Part shown: positions 9,134 through 17,524 of the stretch, one piece after another | Layout of the letters: every line of letters starts with the position of its first letter | How positions within the stretch are numbered: position 1 is the stretch's first letter | From: Candidatus Rokuibacteriota bacterium | GTDB lineage: Bacteria; Methylomirabilota; Methylomirabilia; Rokubacteriales; CSP1-6 | NCBI GenBank assembly: GCA_030647435.1 | Contig: JAUSJX010000098.1 | Location: forward strand, 1 to 64,000 | Direction: 5' to 3' | DNA length: 64,000 bases | Translations under genes and position numbers: made by a program | Notes under the pieces: generated by a model | Databases searched by the model: none | Told to the model about the DNA's origin: nothing | What the model saw: only the letters and a program-made list of their open reading frames with translations

Positions 9134-9261
9134 GGCTCGGCCTCCGGGCGGCGGGGATGCTTGGGACGCCGGCGGTACGTGGTCTTGGGCACCTCGACCT
9201 TCGGCGGCTTGCGCGGCATCGGCTTGCGGACGCGAGCGTGGACGGGCTTCTTTGCCTTCAC
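9130..9261 (-). CDS. Small very basic hypothetical protein coupled to thiI
   Basis: 43 residues from a GTG at 9261. Reading the strand gives a Lys/Arg/Pro-rich chain beginning MKAKKPVHARVRK and ending HPRRPEAEP, with only three acidic residues, all in the second half. The start lies four bases after the stop of the upstream gene, and its own TGA overlaps the thiI GTG as GTGA. That spacing matches neighbouring gene pairs and is the main evidence that it is translated. No known domain is recognisable; the composition suggests RNA or ribosome binding, which is inference. It could instead be a coupling leader for thiI. Confidence 0.5.
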   Translation of the reverse strand: MKAKKPVHARVRKPMPRKPPKVEVPKTTYRRRPKHPRRPEAEP

Positions 9262-9265
9262 CCGC

Positions 9266-10075
9266 CTAGTATATCCCGCCGGGGAACGTGTTCATGCCGG
9301 CGTGGCGGCCGGGGGCGCGATACATCTTCACGCCGCCCCACGCGCCCGGCGAGAGGCCGTCGTGGAGCGCCCAGCTCCTCCCCCTGACCGTGCTGCCGGC
9401 ATCGGGCGAGCGGAACGGTGACGAGCCGTCGAGCGCCGAAGCCAGCGGGCCGCCCGCGGCGAAGCCGTCGTGGATCGTGTCCATCACCTCGCGCCCGAGG
9501 AGATAGCCGCAGCCCTGGCGCTCGTACAGGACGGCCGAGTGGTAGAAGAGCGGCTCGACGAGGTAGAGCTCGGCGCCCATGAGACGGCAGAAGCCGTCCA
9601 TGGCATCGAGGACGCGCGGCAGGAGCTGCAGCCCCCGCCTCACCTGCCCCGGCGCCAGCCCGTCCTTGAAGGCCCGCAGTTCCTCGTCAATGTTGCGCGA
9701 GACCGTGCCGAAGAGCGTGTCGCGCCCTTCGAGGTCGCGGTCGATGCCGTAGCGGGCGCCTTGCGGGTTGGTGATCTGCACGAACGCGAGCTCCGGCACC
9801 GACAGCGGCGACATCTCGACGTCCACGAGGAGCGCCGGGTCACGGTCTTCGGTGGACGAGCGCACCTCGACGCGGGCCCAGGGCTTGTCGGCGGGCGCTG
9901 TGATCCTCACGAGGCGCGTGCCCTCCGGTCCCGTGAGCGTGCGCGGGTCGATGGCGAAGCGGTCGAGCATCTGCTCGGGCACGAGGCGGAGGTAGAGCGC
10001 CACGACCATCTCGCGCGGCAGGTGGTTGATCTCCTGGATCGAGGAGAGCCCGAGGCTGCCCGCCCGCGCGTCCAC
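9266..10075 (-). CDS. Conserved-looking protein of unknown function
   Basis: 269 residues from a GTG start one base after the mobA stop. I do not recognise the family. There is no signal peptide or membrane segment, so it should be cytosolic. An N-terminal helical part (to about residue 60) is followed by a strand-rich stretch. Near residues 170-200 a segment LVEPLFYHSAVLYERQGCGYL faintly resembles the end of GNAT acetyltransferase folds (tyrosine plus LYERQGF-like motif), but the acetyl-CoA loop is not evident. Tight packing between mobA and the small basic ORF argues that it is a real operon member. Confidence 0.7.
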   Translation of the reverse strand: MDARAGSLGLSSIQEINHLPREMVVALYLRLVPEQMLDRFAIDPRTLTGPEGTRLVRITAPADKPWARVEVRSSTEDRDPALLVDVEMSPLSVPELAFVQITNPQGARYGIDRDLEGRDTLFGTVSRNIDEELRAFKDGLAPGQVRRGLQLLPRVLDAMDGFCRLMGAELYLVEPLFYHSAVLYERQGCGYLLGREVMDTIHDGFAAGGPLASALDGSSPFRSPDAGSTVRGRSWALHDGLSPGAWGGVKMYRAPGRHAGMNTFPGGIY

Positions 10076-10076
10076 G

Positions 10077-10679
10077 CTAGCGCTCTGCCGAGGCCGCCGC
10101 GATGTTGCGCGCCCGCTCGAGGTCTTCTGGAGTGTTGACGTTCATGAACACGCGCTCCGGATCGGCGAGGCGGGCGACCTCGGGTTCGGGGATCTCGAGG
10201 ACGCGGACGTCGGGGAAGAAGCCCGTGATCTTGAGCTGCCCGGCTGCGATGCGCCGCTCCATGGGGCCGAGACAGGGCTTCGCGTAGCTCGCGTGGAGCG
10301 TCTCGTGGAACCCACCGACCAGGGGGATGACGACGTCGGCAAGACCCGCCCGAGACGTCACGAGCCGCGCCACGTCGGGCACGAGGAAGGGCATGTCGCA
10401 GGCGACCACGAAGGCGGCCTCACCCGGCGCGGCCTTGAGCCCGGAGTAGATACCGCCCAGCGACCCGGCGTCGGGGAAGACGTCGGGGACCATCGGGTAT
10501 CCCATCCACGCGTACCGTTCGGGCGTATTGGTCACGAGCAGGAGATCGTCGGTGACCTGCCGGAGGACGTCGGCCACGCGCTCGATGATGCGCCGGCCGC
10601 CCACGTCCATCAGGGCCTTTGGCTCGCCGCCCATGCGCTCGCTCCTGCCACCCGCCTGGATCACTCCGGTCAGCCTCAC
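10077..10679 (-). CDS. mobA: Molybdenum cofactor guanylyltransferase MobA
   Basis: 200 residues. MobA transfers GMP from GTP to molybdopterin to form the bis-MGD type cofactor of DMSO-reductase family enzymes. The nucleotide-binding signature GVIQAGGRSERMGGEPKAL is at 5-23 and the metal-binding ACDMPF at 93-98. A late GFFPDVRV segment also fits the family. The GTG start overlaps the purD stop as GTGA. Its presence implies that the organism makes molybdoenzymes, although none lies in the window. A related CTP-using MocA is the main alternative. Confidence 0.88.
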   Translation of the reverse strand: MRLTGVIQAGGRSERMGGEPKALMDVGGRRIIERVADVLRQVTDDLLLVTNTPERYAWMGYPMVPDVFPDAGSLGGIYSGLKAAPGEAAFVVACDMPFLVPDVARLVTSRAGLADVVIPLVGGFHETLHASYAKPCLGPMERRIAAGQLKITGFFPDVRVLEIPEPEVARLADPERVFMNVNTPEDLERARNIAAASAER

Positions 10680-11950
10680 GGCCTGGCCAGCGCCCTTCTG
10701 CCGATATCATGGCGAAACTGCACGCCATCGAACCGTATGCGTCCGACGGCCTCGTAGGCGGCGGCGATGGCGGCGCGAATATCGGGCGCCTGCGCCTGCA
10801 CGCCGAGAACGCGACCGCCCGCCGTCACGAGACTACCGTCGCGGCGCGCCGTGCCGGCGTGGAAAACGTTGACGCCGGGAAGCCCGCCGTCGGCATCGAG
10901 CCCCTGGATGCTGAGCCCCGTGCGCGGTGTTCCTGGATAGCCGGGCGAGGCCAGGACCACGCAGACGGACGCCTCGGCCCGCCAGCGGAGGGAGGCAGGC
11001 AGCTCCCCGCCCGCGGCGACAGCCTCGAAGAGTGGCAAGATGTCCTCGTCGAGCCGCGGCAAAATAGCCTGACACTCCGGGTCCCCGAAGCGGCAGTTGA
11101 ACTCGACGACGCGCGGCCCGTCCTTCGTCACCATGATCTGGACGAAGAGAACGCCGGAATACGGCGCGCCCTCCTTGGCCATCGCCGCCATGACGGGCGC
11201 GACAATCTCGCGCATGACCCGATCAGTCATCGCCTCGCCCATGGCGGCAACGGGCGAGTACGCGCCCATCCCGCCCGTCATGGGACCGCGGTCGTCGTCG
11301 AAGATGGTCTTGTGATCCTGAGCAGCCACGAGCGGCAGCGCATGGGTCCCATCGGCCATGACGAAGAACGAAGCCTCCTCGCCCTCCATGAACTCCTCGA
11401 TCACCACGACCCGGCCCGCCGCGCCGAAGACGCCGTCCTCGAGGCACAGGCGCAGGGCCTGGTCCGCCTCTTCGAGAGTGCGGCAGACCATGGCGCCCTT
11501 GCCGGCCGCCAGGCCGTCGGCCTTGACCACGAGGGGGGCTCCCAGGTCGCGACAGAAGCGGCGGGCGGCGGCGGAGTCCTCGAAGGTCCCGAATCGCGCC
11601 GTGGGAATATCGTAGCGCGCCATCAGGCCCTTCGAAAAAACCTTGGAGCTCTCGAGCCGGGCGGCCGCCTGGCTGGCGCCGAAGACGGCGAGGCCCGCAG
11701 CGCTCAGGCGGTCGGCGAGACCGAGCGAGAGCGGCAGCTCGGGGCCGACCACGACCAGGTCGGCCCGCTCGCGCCTCGCCAGGGCCACGAGGTCCTCGAT
11801 CGCGTCGTCCTTGATCGGCACGCACTCGGCATGGCGCGCGATGCCGGGGTTGCCGGGCGCGGCGACAAGGCGGCCGAGCCGCGGGCTCTGGGCGATCTTC
11901 CACGCGAGCGCGTGCTCGCGCCCGCCGCCGCCGACCAGGAGCACTCTCAC
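10676..11950 (-). CDS. purD: Phosphoribosylamine-glycine ligase
   Basis: 424 residues. PurD makes GAR from phosphoribosylamine, glycine and ATP, the second step of purine synthesis. The N-terminal GGGGREHALAWK (7-18) and an ATP-grasp core with the KADGLAAGKG loop and EFNCRFGDPE near residue 290 identify it. I chose the GTG at 11950 because it gives the standard [14 protein letters not shown] start and a GTGA overlap with the HTH-TPR gene upstream; a longer opening to 12430 runs back through that gene in another frame. It is the last purine gene in the series. Confidence 0.96.
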   Translation of the reverse strand: MRVLLVGGGGREHALAWKIAQSPRLGRLVAAPGNPGIARHAECVPIKDDAIEDLVALARRERADLVVVGPELPLSLGLADRLSAAGLAVFGASQAAARLESSKVFSKGLMARYDIPTARFGTFEDSAAARRFCRDLGAPLVVKADGLAAGKGAMVCRTLEEADQALRLCLEDGVFGAAGRVVVIEEFMEGEEASFFVMADGTHALPLVAAQDHKTIFDDDRGPMTGGMGAYSPVAAMGEAMTDRVMREIVAPVMAAMAKEGAPYSGVLFVQIMVTKDGPRVVEFNCRFGDPECQAILPRLDEDILPLFEAVAAGGELPASLRWRAEASVCVVLASPGYPGTPRTGLSIQGLDADGGLPGVNVFHAGTARRDGSLVTAGGRVLGVQAQAPDIRAAIAAAYEAVGRIRFDGVQFRHDIGRRALARP

Positions 11951-12882
11951 TGGCCGGCCTCGGGGCGGTGGTCGTCGCCCTCGTCGACACCGTCGCCCAG
12001 GCCCCCGTCGGCCTCTTCGAGGTGGGAGCGCGCGATCCTGGCCCACGGGCTGCCGAGATCGAGCTCGAGGTAGCGCCGCCAGTGGAGCGCCGCCGCGTCG
12101 GGCTGCCCCGCCTTGCCGAGCACCCCGGCCAGGTTGAAGTGCGCGTCCGCGTAGTCGGGCTCCATCTCGAGCGCGCGGCGGTACCACCCTATCGACGTCG
12201 AGAGATCGCTCAGGTCCTCGTGGAGCGAGCCGAGGTTGAAGGCGGCCTGGCAGCAGGAGTCGTCGGCCTCGAGCGCGGCGCGGTAGCAGGCCTGGGCGCG
12301 CTCGTAGCGCCCCATCCGGTGCTGGAGCAGGCCGAGGTTGTTCCACGCGGCGGCGTAGCCCGGGTCGATGTCCACCACGCGCTCGTAGGCATCGACGGCC
12401 GCCTCCCAGCGCTCGGGGTCGCCGTCCCACGCCGATGCGCGCGCGAACCAGATCTCGGCGGCGTCCGCGGGCGGGATGAGCGGGCGGACCATGCCCATCA
12501 GGAGCGACTCGCGGGTCTCACGCTCGAGGTCGCCGCTCTCGAAGTCCAGCAGCGCCTGGCCCGTGCGCGGATCGAGGCGCAGGCGGTCCTGCTCGACCAC
12601 GATCTGCTGGTCCTGTACGACCAGTCGGAGCTCGGCCAGCGGGGTTTCGGCGTCCGGGGCAAGTCGCCGCGCGCCGTCGAGCGCCTCGCGGACTTTGCGC
12701 ACCGTGGCGCCGCCCTCGAGGAGGGCCGACGCCGCGCGGGCCGCCACGAGCTCGCGGAAGCGGTAGCCGGCCGCATCGCTCCGCAGCAGGCCGAGGCGCT
12801 TGAGCTGTCCGGCGCGCTTCGGCGTCAGCCTCAGGAGCCGAGTCAGCTCCCGCAAGGTGAAAACCCGCTCAGGCCGAGCCAT
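11947..12882 (-). CDS. MerR-like HTH plus tetratricopeptide-repeat protein
   Basis: 311 residues. Residues 1-70 look like a MerR-type winged helix ([20 protein letters not shown] then a [11 protein letters not shown] wing-like stretch). A linker with a short acidic region follows. From about residue 155 there are three to four TPR units, for example [20 protein letters not shown] and [20 protein letters not shown]. It has no membrane segment. It sits between purH and purD, 12 bases after one and overlapping the other by four bases. Family knowledge suggests a DNA-binding regulator with a protein-interaction domain. Whether it controls purine genes is not known. Confidence 0.8.
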   Translation of the reverse strand: MARPERVFTLRELTRLLRLTPKRAGQLKRLGLLRSDAAGYRFRELVAARAASALLEGGATVRKVREALDGARRLAPDAETPLAELRLVVQDQQIVVEQDRLRLDPRTGQALLDFESGDLERETRESLLMGMVRPLIPPADAAEIWFARASAWDGDPERWEAAVDAYERVVDIDPGYAAAWNNLGLLQHRMGRYERAQACYRAALEADDSCCQAAFNLGSLHEDLSDLSTSIGWYRRALEMEPDYADAHFNLAGVLGKAGQPDAAALHWRRYLELDLGSPWARIARSHLEEADGGLGDGVDEGDDHRPEAGQ

Positions 12883-12894
12883 GGTCTCCCGTGA

Positions 12895-14451
12895 TCAGTG
12901 CTTGAAATGCCTGATACCGCATACGACCATCGCCATCCCGTGCTCATCGGCGGCCTTCCGTACCTCTTCGTCGCGGACCGAGCCGCCCGGGTGGATGACG
13001 GCCGTGGCGCCGGCCTCGGCGACAGCGTCGAGGCCGTCCCGGAACGGGAAGAAGGCGTCCGAGGCGCAGACCGTGCCCTTGGTCTCGAGGCCGTTGGCGC
13101 GCGCCCGCATGACGGCGATCCGCGCCGAGTCCACGCGGTTCATCTGCCCCGCCCCCACTCCCACGACCTGGTCGGCGCTGGTCAGCACGATCGCGTTGGA
13201 CTTGGTGTGCTTGGCCACCCGCCACGCGAAGCGGAGCGCCCTCAACTCGGCCTCCGTCGGCGCGCGCTGCGAGACGACCGTGAGCGCGGCCGGATCGAGG
13301 TCGGTGAGGTCGGAGTCCTGGACCAGGAGACCGCCCAGGACGCTGCGGATGTCGCGCATCCGCCCCGGGTAGTCGGCCGCGTGGCACGGCAGCCGCAGCA
13401 CCCGGCACTTCTTCTTGGTGCGCCTGAGCTCCTCGAGGGCGTCGGCGGCGAAGTCGGGGGCGAAGAGGATCTCGAGAAGAATGCCGGAGAGCTCCTTGAC
13501 CACGCCCATGTCGAGCGTGCGGTTGACCCCCACGATGCCGCCGTAGATGGACACGGGGTCGCAGGCCTTGGCCCGGCTCATGGCGTCGGCGACGCTCGTC
13601 CCAAGCGCCACGCCGCAGGGATTCGTGTGCTTGATCACGACGGCCGCCGGGTCGTCGAACTCGAACAGGAGCCCGAGCGCGGCCGACCAGTCGAGCAGGT
13701 TGTTGTAGGACAGCTCCGGCCCGTGCAGCTGCTCTGCCGCCGCCAGGCCTCGGGCGGGCCCCGCCGGACGATAGAACGCGGCCGACTGGTGCGGGTTCTC
13801 GCCGTAGCGGAGGTGCTGGAGCCGCTCGGCGACGATGGAGATGCGCTCGGGAAAGTCCGAAGCGCCGCCTTCGAGGTAGGCGGCGATGGCGGCGTCGTAC
13901 TGGGAGGTGCGCCTGAAGGCTTCGAGCGCCAGGCGCCCGCGCGTCCCGGCCGAGAGCGCCCCGCCGCTCTTCCTGAGCTCGTCAAGCACGGGGGCGTACT
14001 GCGAGGGATCCGTGACGACGCCGACGCCGCCGTGGTTCTTGGCCGCGCCGCGGATCATGCTCGGCCCGCCGATGTCGATGTTCTCGATGACCTCCTCGGC
14101 GGTCACGCCCGGCTTGGCCACGGTCTGCTCGAAGGGGTAGAGCGCCACCACCACGAGGTCGATGGGCCCGATGCCGTGGGCCTCGAGCGCCTGCATGTGC
14201 GCCGGCACGTCCCGGCGCGCCAGGATGCCGCCGTGGACCTTCGGGTGGAGCGTCTTGACGCGGCCGTCGAGCATCTCGGGGAAGCCCGTCACCTGCGCCA
14301 CGTCCACCACGGGCACGCCTGCGTCCCGCAGGAGCTTGGCGGTGCCTCCCGTTGACAGGATCTCGACGCCGAGGCCCGTCAGCCCCTTCGCGAAGTCCAC
14401 CACCCCGGTCTTGTCGTGCACGCTCAGAAGCGCGCGCCTCACAGTGCTCAT
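12895..14451 (-). CDS. purH: Bifunctional AICAR transformylase/IMP cyclohydrolase
   Basis: 518 residues, full length. It performs the last two purine steps, from AICAR to IMP, using 10-formyl-THF. The N-terminal MGS-like cyclohydrolase domain covers about 1-135 ([25 protein letters not shown]-like [14 protein letters not shown]). The transformylase domain carries [11 protein letters not shown] and [10 protein letters not shown]. The ATG overlaps the purN stop by four bases. It depends on folate made available by GlyA. No unusual features. Confidence 0.97.
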   Translation of the reverse strand: MSTVRRALLSVHDKTGVVDFAKGLTGLGVEILSTGGTAKLLRDAGVPVVDVAQVTGFPEMLDGRVKTLHPKVHGGILARRDVPAHMQALEAHGIGPIDLVVVALYPFEQTVAKPGVTAEEVIENIDIGGPSMIRGAAKNHGGVGVVTDPSQYAPVLDELRKSGGALSAGTRGRLALEAFRRTSQYDAAIAAYLEGGASDFPERISIVAERLQHLRYGENPHQSAAFYRPAGPARGLAAAEQLHGPELSYNNLLDWSAALGLLFEFDDPAAVVIKHTNPCGVALGTSVADAMSRAKACDPVSIYGGIVGVNRTLDMGVVKELSGILLEILFAPDFAADALEELRRTKKKCRVLRLPCHAADYPGRMRDIRSVLGGLLVQDSDLTDLDPAALTVVSQRAPTEAELRALRFAWRVAKHTKSNAIVLTSADQVVGVGAGQMNRVDSARIAVMRARANGLETKGTVCASDAFFPFRDGLDAVAEAGATAVIHPGGSVRDEEVRKAADEHGMAMVVCGIRHFKH

Positions 14452-15068
14452 GGACTCTCCCTGATGTGGACCCTGCGTCCGTCTATGGTCAGCCGCCCTT
14501 CGGCGAAGAGCCGGACGGCTTCCGGGTAGATACGGTGCTCCTCGGCGAGTATCCGGCTCGACAGCGTGTCTTCGGTGTCGCCGGGCAGCACGGGCACCGC
14601 CGCCTGGAGCACGATGGGCCCCGTGTCCACACCTTCGTCCGCGAAGTGCACCGTGGCGCCCGCGACCTTCACGCCGTGCTCGAGGGCCTGGCGCTGGGCG
14701 TGCAGGCCCGGGAAGGCGGGCAGCAGCGAGGGGTGGATGTTGAGCGCCCGGCCTCGAAAGCGCTCGATATAGCCGGTGCCGAGAATCCGCATGTAGCCGG
14801 CCTGGCAGACGAGCCCGACACGGCGCAGGTCGAGCGCGGCGACCACGGCCTTCTCGTGGGCCTCGCGGCTCGGGAACTGCTTGTAGTCTACGCAGAGCGC
14901 CTCGATCCGGTGCGCCTGCGCGATGTCGAGCGCGGCGGAATTGGGCCGATCCGACACGAGGAGCGCCAGGGTAACCTTGAGTCTGCCGGCCTCGACCGCC
15001 CTCACGAGGGCCTCGAAGTTCGAGCCCTTGCCCGAGGCCAGGACGCCGACGCGGAGCGGCTCAGGCAT
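14448..15068 (-). CDS. purN: Phosphoribosylglycinamide formyltransferase, folate-dependent
   Basis: 206 residues. PurN formylates GAR with 10-formyl-THF, the third step. Catalytic residues align with the E. coli enzyme: Asn110 and His112 in LNIHPSLLPAFPG and Asp148 in HFADEGVDTGPI. The phosphate loop is ASGKGSN at 11-17. I chose the ATG at 15068, which gives the usual MPEPLRVGVLASG N-terminus and an 8-base overlap with the purM stop; 13 further upstream residues are possible but unlike the family. A PurT alternative is not needed in this genome segment. Confidence 0.96.
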   Translation of the reverse strand: MPEPLRVGVLASGKGSNFEALVRAVEAGRLKVTLALLVSDRPNSAALDIAQAHRIEALCVDYKQFPSREAHEKAVVAALDLRRVGLVCQAGYMRILGTGYIERFRGRALNIHPSLLPAFPGLHAQRQALEHGVKVAGATVHFADEGVDTGPIVLQAAVPVLPGDTEDTLSSRILAEEHRIYPEAVRLFAEGRLTIDGRRVHIRESP

Positions 15069-16089
15069 AGACGACCGACCGGGCGCCGGCCCGGATCTCG
15101 CCGACATCGAACACGCGCTCGCCAGCCGCCGACAGGGCCTGGGCCGCGCGCGCCGCGTCGCCGGGGCGCACCACCAGGAGGTAGCCCAGGCCCATGTTGA
15201 ACGTGAGCCGCATCTCCGCGTCCTCGACCCGGCCCGCCTCCTGGATGATCCGGAATATGGGGGGCACGGGCCACGCGTGCGGGTCGATCACCGCCTGGCA
15301 GCCCTCGGGCAGGACGCGCGGCAGGTTTAGGCTGACGCCGCCCCCCGTGACGTGGGCCATCGCGAGGACCGGCACGCTCTTCAGCAGCGCCAACACGGGC
15401 TTGACGTAGATGCGCGTAGGCTCGAGCAGCTCGTCGGCGGCGCTCCGACCAAGCGCGGGCACTCTATCCCCGGGCTTGAGACCGAGGCGCTCGAAGATCA
15501 CCTGGCGCGCAAGCGTGTAGCCGTTCGAGTGGAGGCCGGACGAGGCGAGGCCCAGCACGCGGTCTCCGGGCCTGACCTCTGACCCTGTGACGATGTCGCT
15601 CTTCTCCACCACGCCCACGGCGAAACCCGCCAGGTCGTACTCGCCAGGGGCATAGAGCTCGTTCATCTCGGCGGTCTCGCCCCCGACCAGCGCGCAGCCC
15701 GCGCGACGGCACCCCTCGGCGACGCCCGAGACGATGGCCTCGACCCGAGCGGGATCCACCCGGTGCACCGCCAGGTAGTCGAGGAAATAGAGCGGCTCGG
15801 CGCCGTGGGCGAGAACGTCGTTGACGCCCATCGCCACGAGGTCGATCCCCACCGTGTCGTGACGATCGGCCAGGAAGGCGACCTTCAGCTTGGTGCCGAC
15901 GCCGTCGGTGGAGGAGACGAGGACGGGCTCGCGGTAGCCGGCCGGGAGGGAGACAAACGACGCGAAGGCGCCGATGCCGCCCAAAACCTCGGGGCGTTTC
16001 GTGGAGGCGGCGAGGCGCGCGATCCGGCGCACAGCCTCGTCGCCGGCGCCGATGTCCACGCCGACCGATCGATACGTCAGTGGGTCCAT
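15061..16089 (-). CDS. purM: Phosphoribosylformylglycinamidine cyclo-ligase
   Basis: 342 residues. PurM closes the imidazole ring, converting FGAM to AIR with ATP. The SSTDGVGTKLKVA ATP-binding segment lies near residue 60, followed by GIDLVAMGVNDVLAHGAEPLYFLDY and the GGETAEM motif near 145. The family start YRSVGVDIGAGDEAV is intact. It lies 10 bases downstream of purF and overlaps purN. PurM and PurL belong to the same ATP-binding superfamily and act consecutively. Confidence 0.97.
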   Translation of the reverse strand: MDPLTYRSVGVDIGAGDEAVRRIARLAASTKRPEVLGGIGAFASFVSLPAGYREPVLVSSTDGVGTKLKVAFLADRHDTVGIDLVAMGVNDVLAHGAEPLYFLDYLAVHRVDPARVEAIVSGVAEGCRRAGCALVGGETAEMNELYAPGEYDLAGFAVGVVEKSDIVTGSEVRPGDRVLGLASSGLHSNGYTLARQVIFERLGLKPGDRVPALGRSAADELLEPTRIYVKPVLALLKSVPVLAMAHVTGGGVSLNLPRVLPEGCQAVIDPHAWPVPPIFRIIQEAGRVEDAEMRLTFNMGLGYLLVVRPGDAARAAQALSAAGERVFDVGEIRAGARSVVYA

Positions 16090-16099
16090 GAACTCCGGT

Positions 16100-17524
16100 C
16101 TACGAGTCGAAGAGCTTCAGCTGCGCGAGCCCCCCGTCATCGAAGCCGACCTTGTACTGCCCCGTGAAGCAGGCGTGGCAGAAGTGGGCCGGGTCGTTGC
16201 CGGTGGCCTTGAGCATGCCGTCCAGCGAGAGGTAGCCGAGCGAGTCCGCGCCGAGATACTTCTGGATCTCCGGCACCTCGTGGCTCGACCCGATCAGCTC
16301 CTTGCGGGTCGGCGTGTCGATGCCGTAGTAGCAGGGCCACTGGATGGGCGGCGACGAGATGCGCATGTGCACCTCGCGGGCCCCGGCGGCCCGAACCATC
16401 TTGACGATCTTGCGGCTCGTGGTGCCGCGCACGATCGAATCGTCCACGACGACCACGCGCTTACCCGCCAGCACCTCGCGGTTCGGGTTCAGCTTGACCT
16501 TGACGCCGAAGTGCCGGATGCCCTGCTTCGGCTCGATGAAGGTGCGCCCGACGTAGTGGTTGCGGACGAGCCCCAAGTCGTAGGGCAGCCCCGCCTCCTC
16601 CGCGAAGCCGAGCGCGGCCCCCACGCCCGAGTCGGGCACGGGGATGACGAGGTCGGCGGCGACGGGATGCTCCCGCGCCAGCTGGTGCCCCAGCGTCTTG
16701 CGGACGACGTGCACGTTCCGCCCCCAGAGGAGCGAGTCGGGGCGCGCGAAGTAGACGTACTCGAACACGCACTGCAGCTTCCCCTGGGGCCGGAAGGGCT
16801 TAAAACTGTGGAGCCCCGAATCGTCCACCACGACGATCTCGCCCGGCTCGATGTCGCGCACCACCTGCGCCTCCATGAGGTCGAGCGCGCAGGTCTCGGA
16901 GGCCAGCACCCAGGAGCTCTCGAGCTTGCCGAGGGTCATGGGGCGGAAGCCCGAGGGGTCGCGCACCGTGATCATCGAGGTCGGCGTCAGGAGCAGCAGC
17001 GTGTAGGCGCCCTTGACCTGGCTGAGCGCGCGCGCCAGCTGGTCCACGAGGGTCCCGCCCTCGGCTCGCGCCAGGAGGTGCAGGATCACCTCAGTGTCGG
17101 AGGAGGACTGGAAGACGGCGCCGTCGGCCTCGAGCTGGCTTCTCAACTCCTCGGCGTTGATCAGGTTGCCGTTGTGCGCGATCGCGACAGGCCCGTGGGC
17201 CGTGGTCGCGGTGATGGGCTGGGCGTTGCGCAGGTTGGAGCTGCCCGCCGTCGAGTAGCGCACGTGGCCGATCGCGCGGTGGCCCGGGAGACGTCTCAGG
17301 CGGTCGCGGCTGAAGACGTCGGCGACCCACCCCATGGCCTTCTCCACGTGGAAGGCCTGCCCGTCCGTCGCCGCGATGCCCGCCGACTCCTGGCCGCGGT
17401 GCTGGAGCGCGTAGAGCCCGAGGTAGGCGACGTTGGCCGCTTCCGTGTGGTTCCAGATGCCGAAGAGCCCGCACTCGTCGTGGAACTTGTCGTCGAGCCG
17501 GAACTCCTCGTCCTCAGGCGACAT
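16100..17524 (-). CDS. purF: Amidophosphoribosyltransferase
   Basis: 474 residues. PurF commits PRPP to purine synthesis by forming phosphoribosylamine from glutamine. From the ATG at 17524 a 17-residue propeptide ends at HDE, leaving catalytic Cys18 (CGLFGIW) at the mature N-terminus. The PRPP loop is [16 protein letters not shown]. Cysteines in [16 protein letters not shown] and CHAC match the four [4Fe-4S] ligands of the Bacillus-type enzyme, so it should be oxygen-sensitive and self-processing. The ATG lies inside the purL end (11-base overlap). A TTG three codons upstream is an alternative start. Confidence 0.96.
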   Translation of the reverse strand: MSPEDEEFRLDDKFHDECGLFGIWNHTEAANVAYLGLYALQHRGQESAGIAATDGQAFHVEKAMGWVADVFSRDRLRRLPGHRAIGHVRYSTAGSSNLRNAQPITATTAHGPVAIAHNGNLINAEELRSQLEADGAVFQSSSDTEVILHLLARAEGGTLVDQLARALSQVKGAYTLLLLTPTSMITVRDPSGFRPMTLGKLESSWVLASETCALDLMEAQVVRDIEPGEIVVVDDSGLHSFKPFRPQGKLQCVFEYVYFARPDSLLWGRNVHVVRKTLGHQLAREHPVAADLVIPVPDSGVGAALGFAEEAGLPYDLGLVRNHYVGRTFIEPKQGIRHFGVKVKLNPNREVLAGKRVVVVDDSIVRGTTSRKIVKMVRAAGAREVHMRISSPPIQWPCYYGIDTPTRKELIGSSHEVPEIQKYLGADSLGYLSLDGMLKATGNDPAHFCHACFTGQYKVGFDDGGLAQLKLFDS

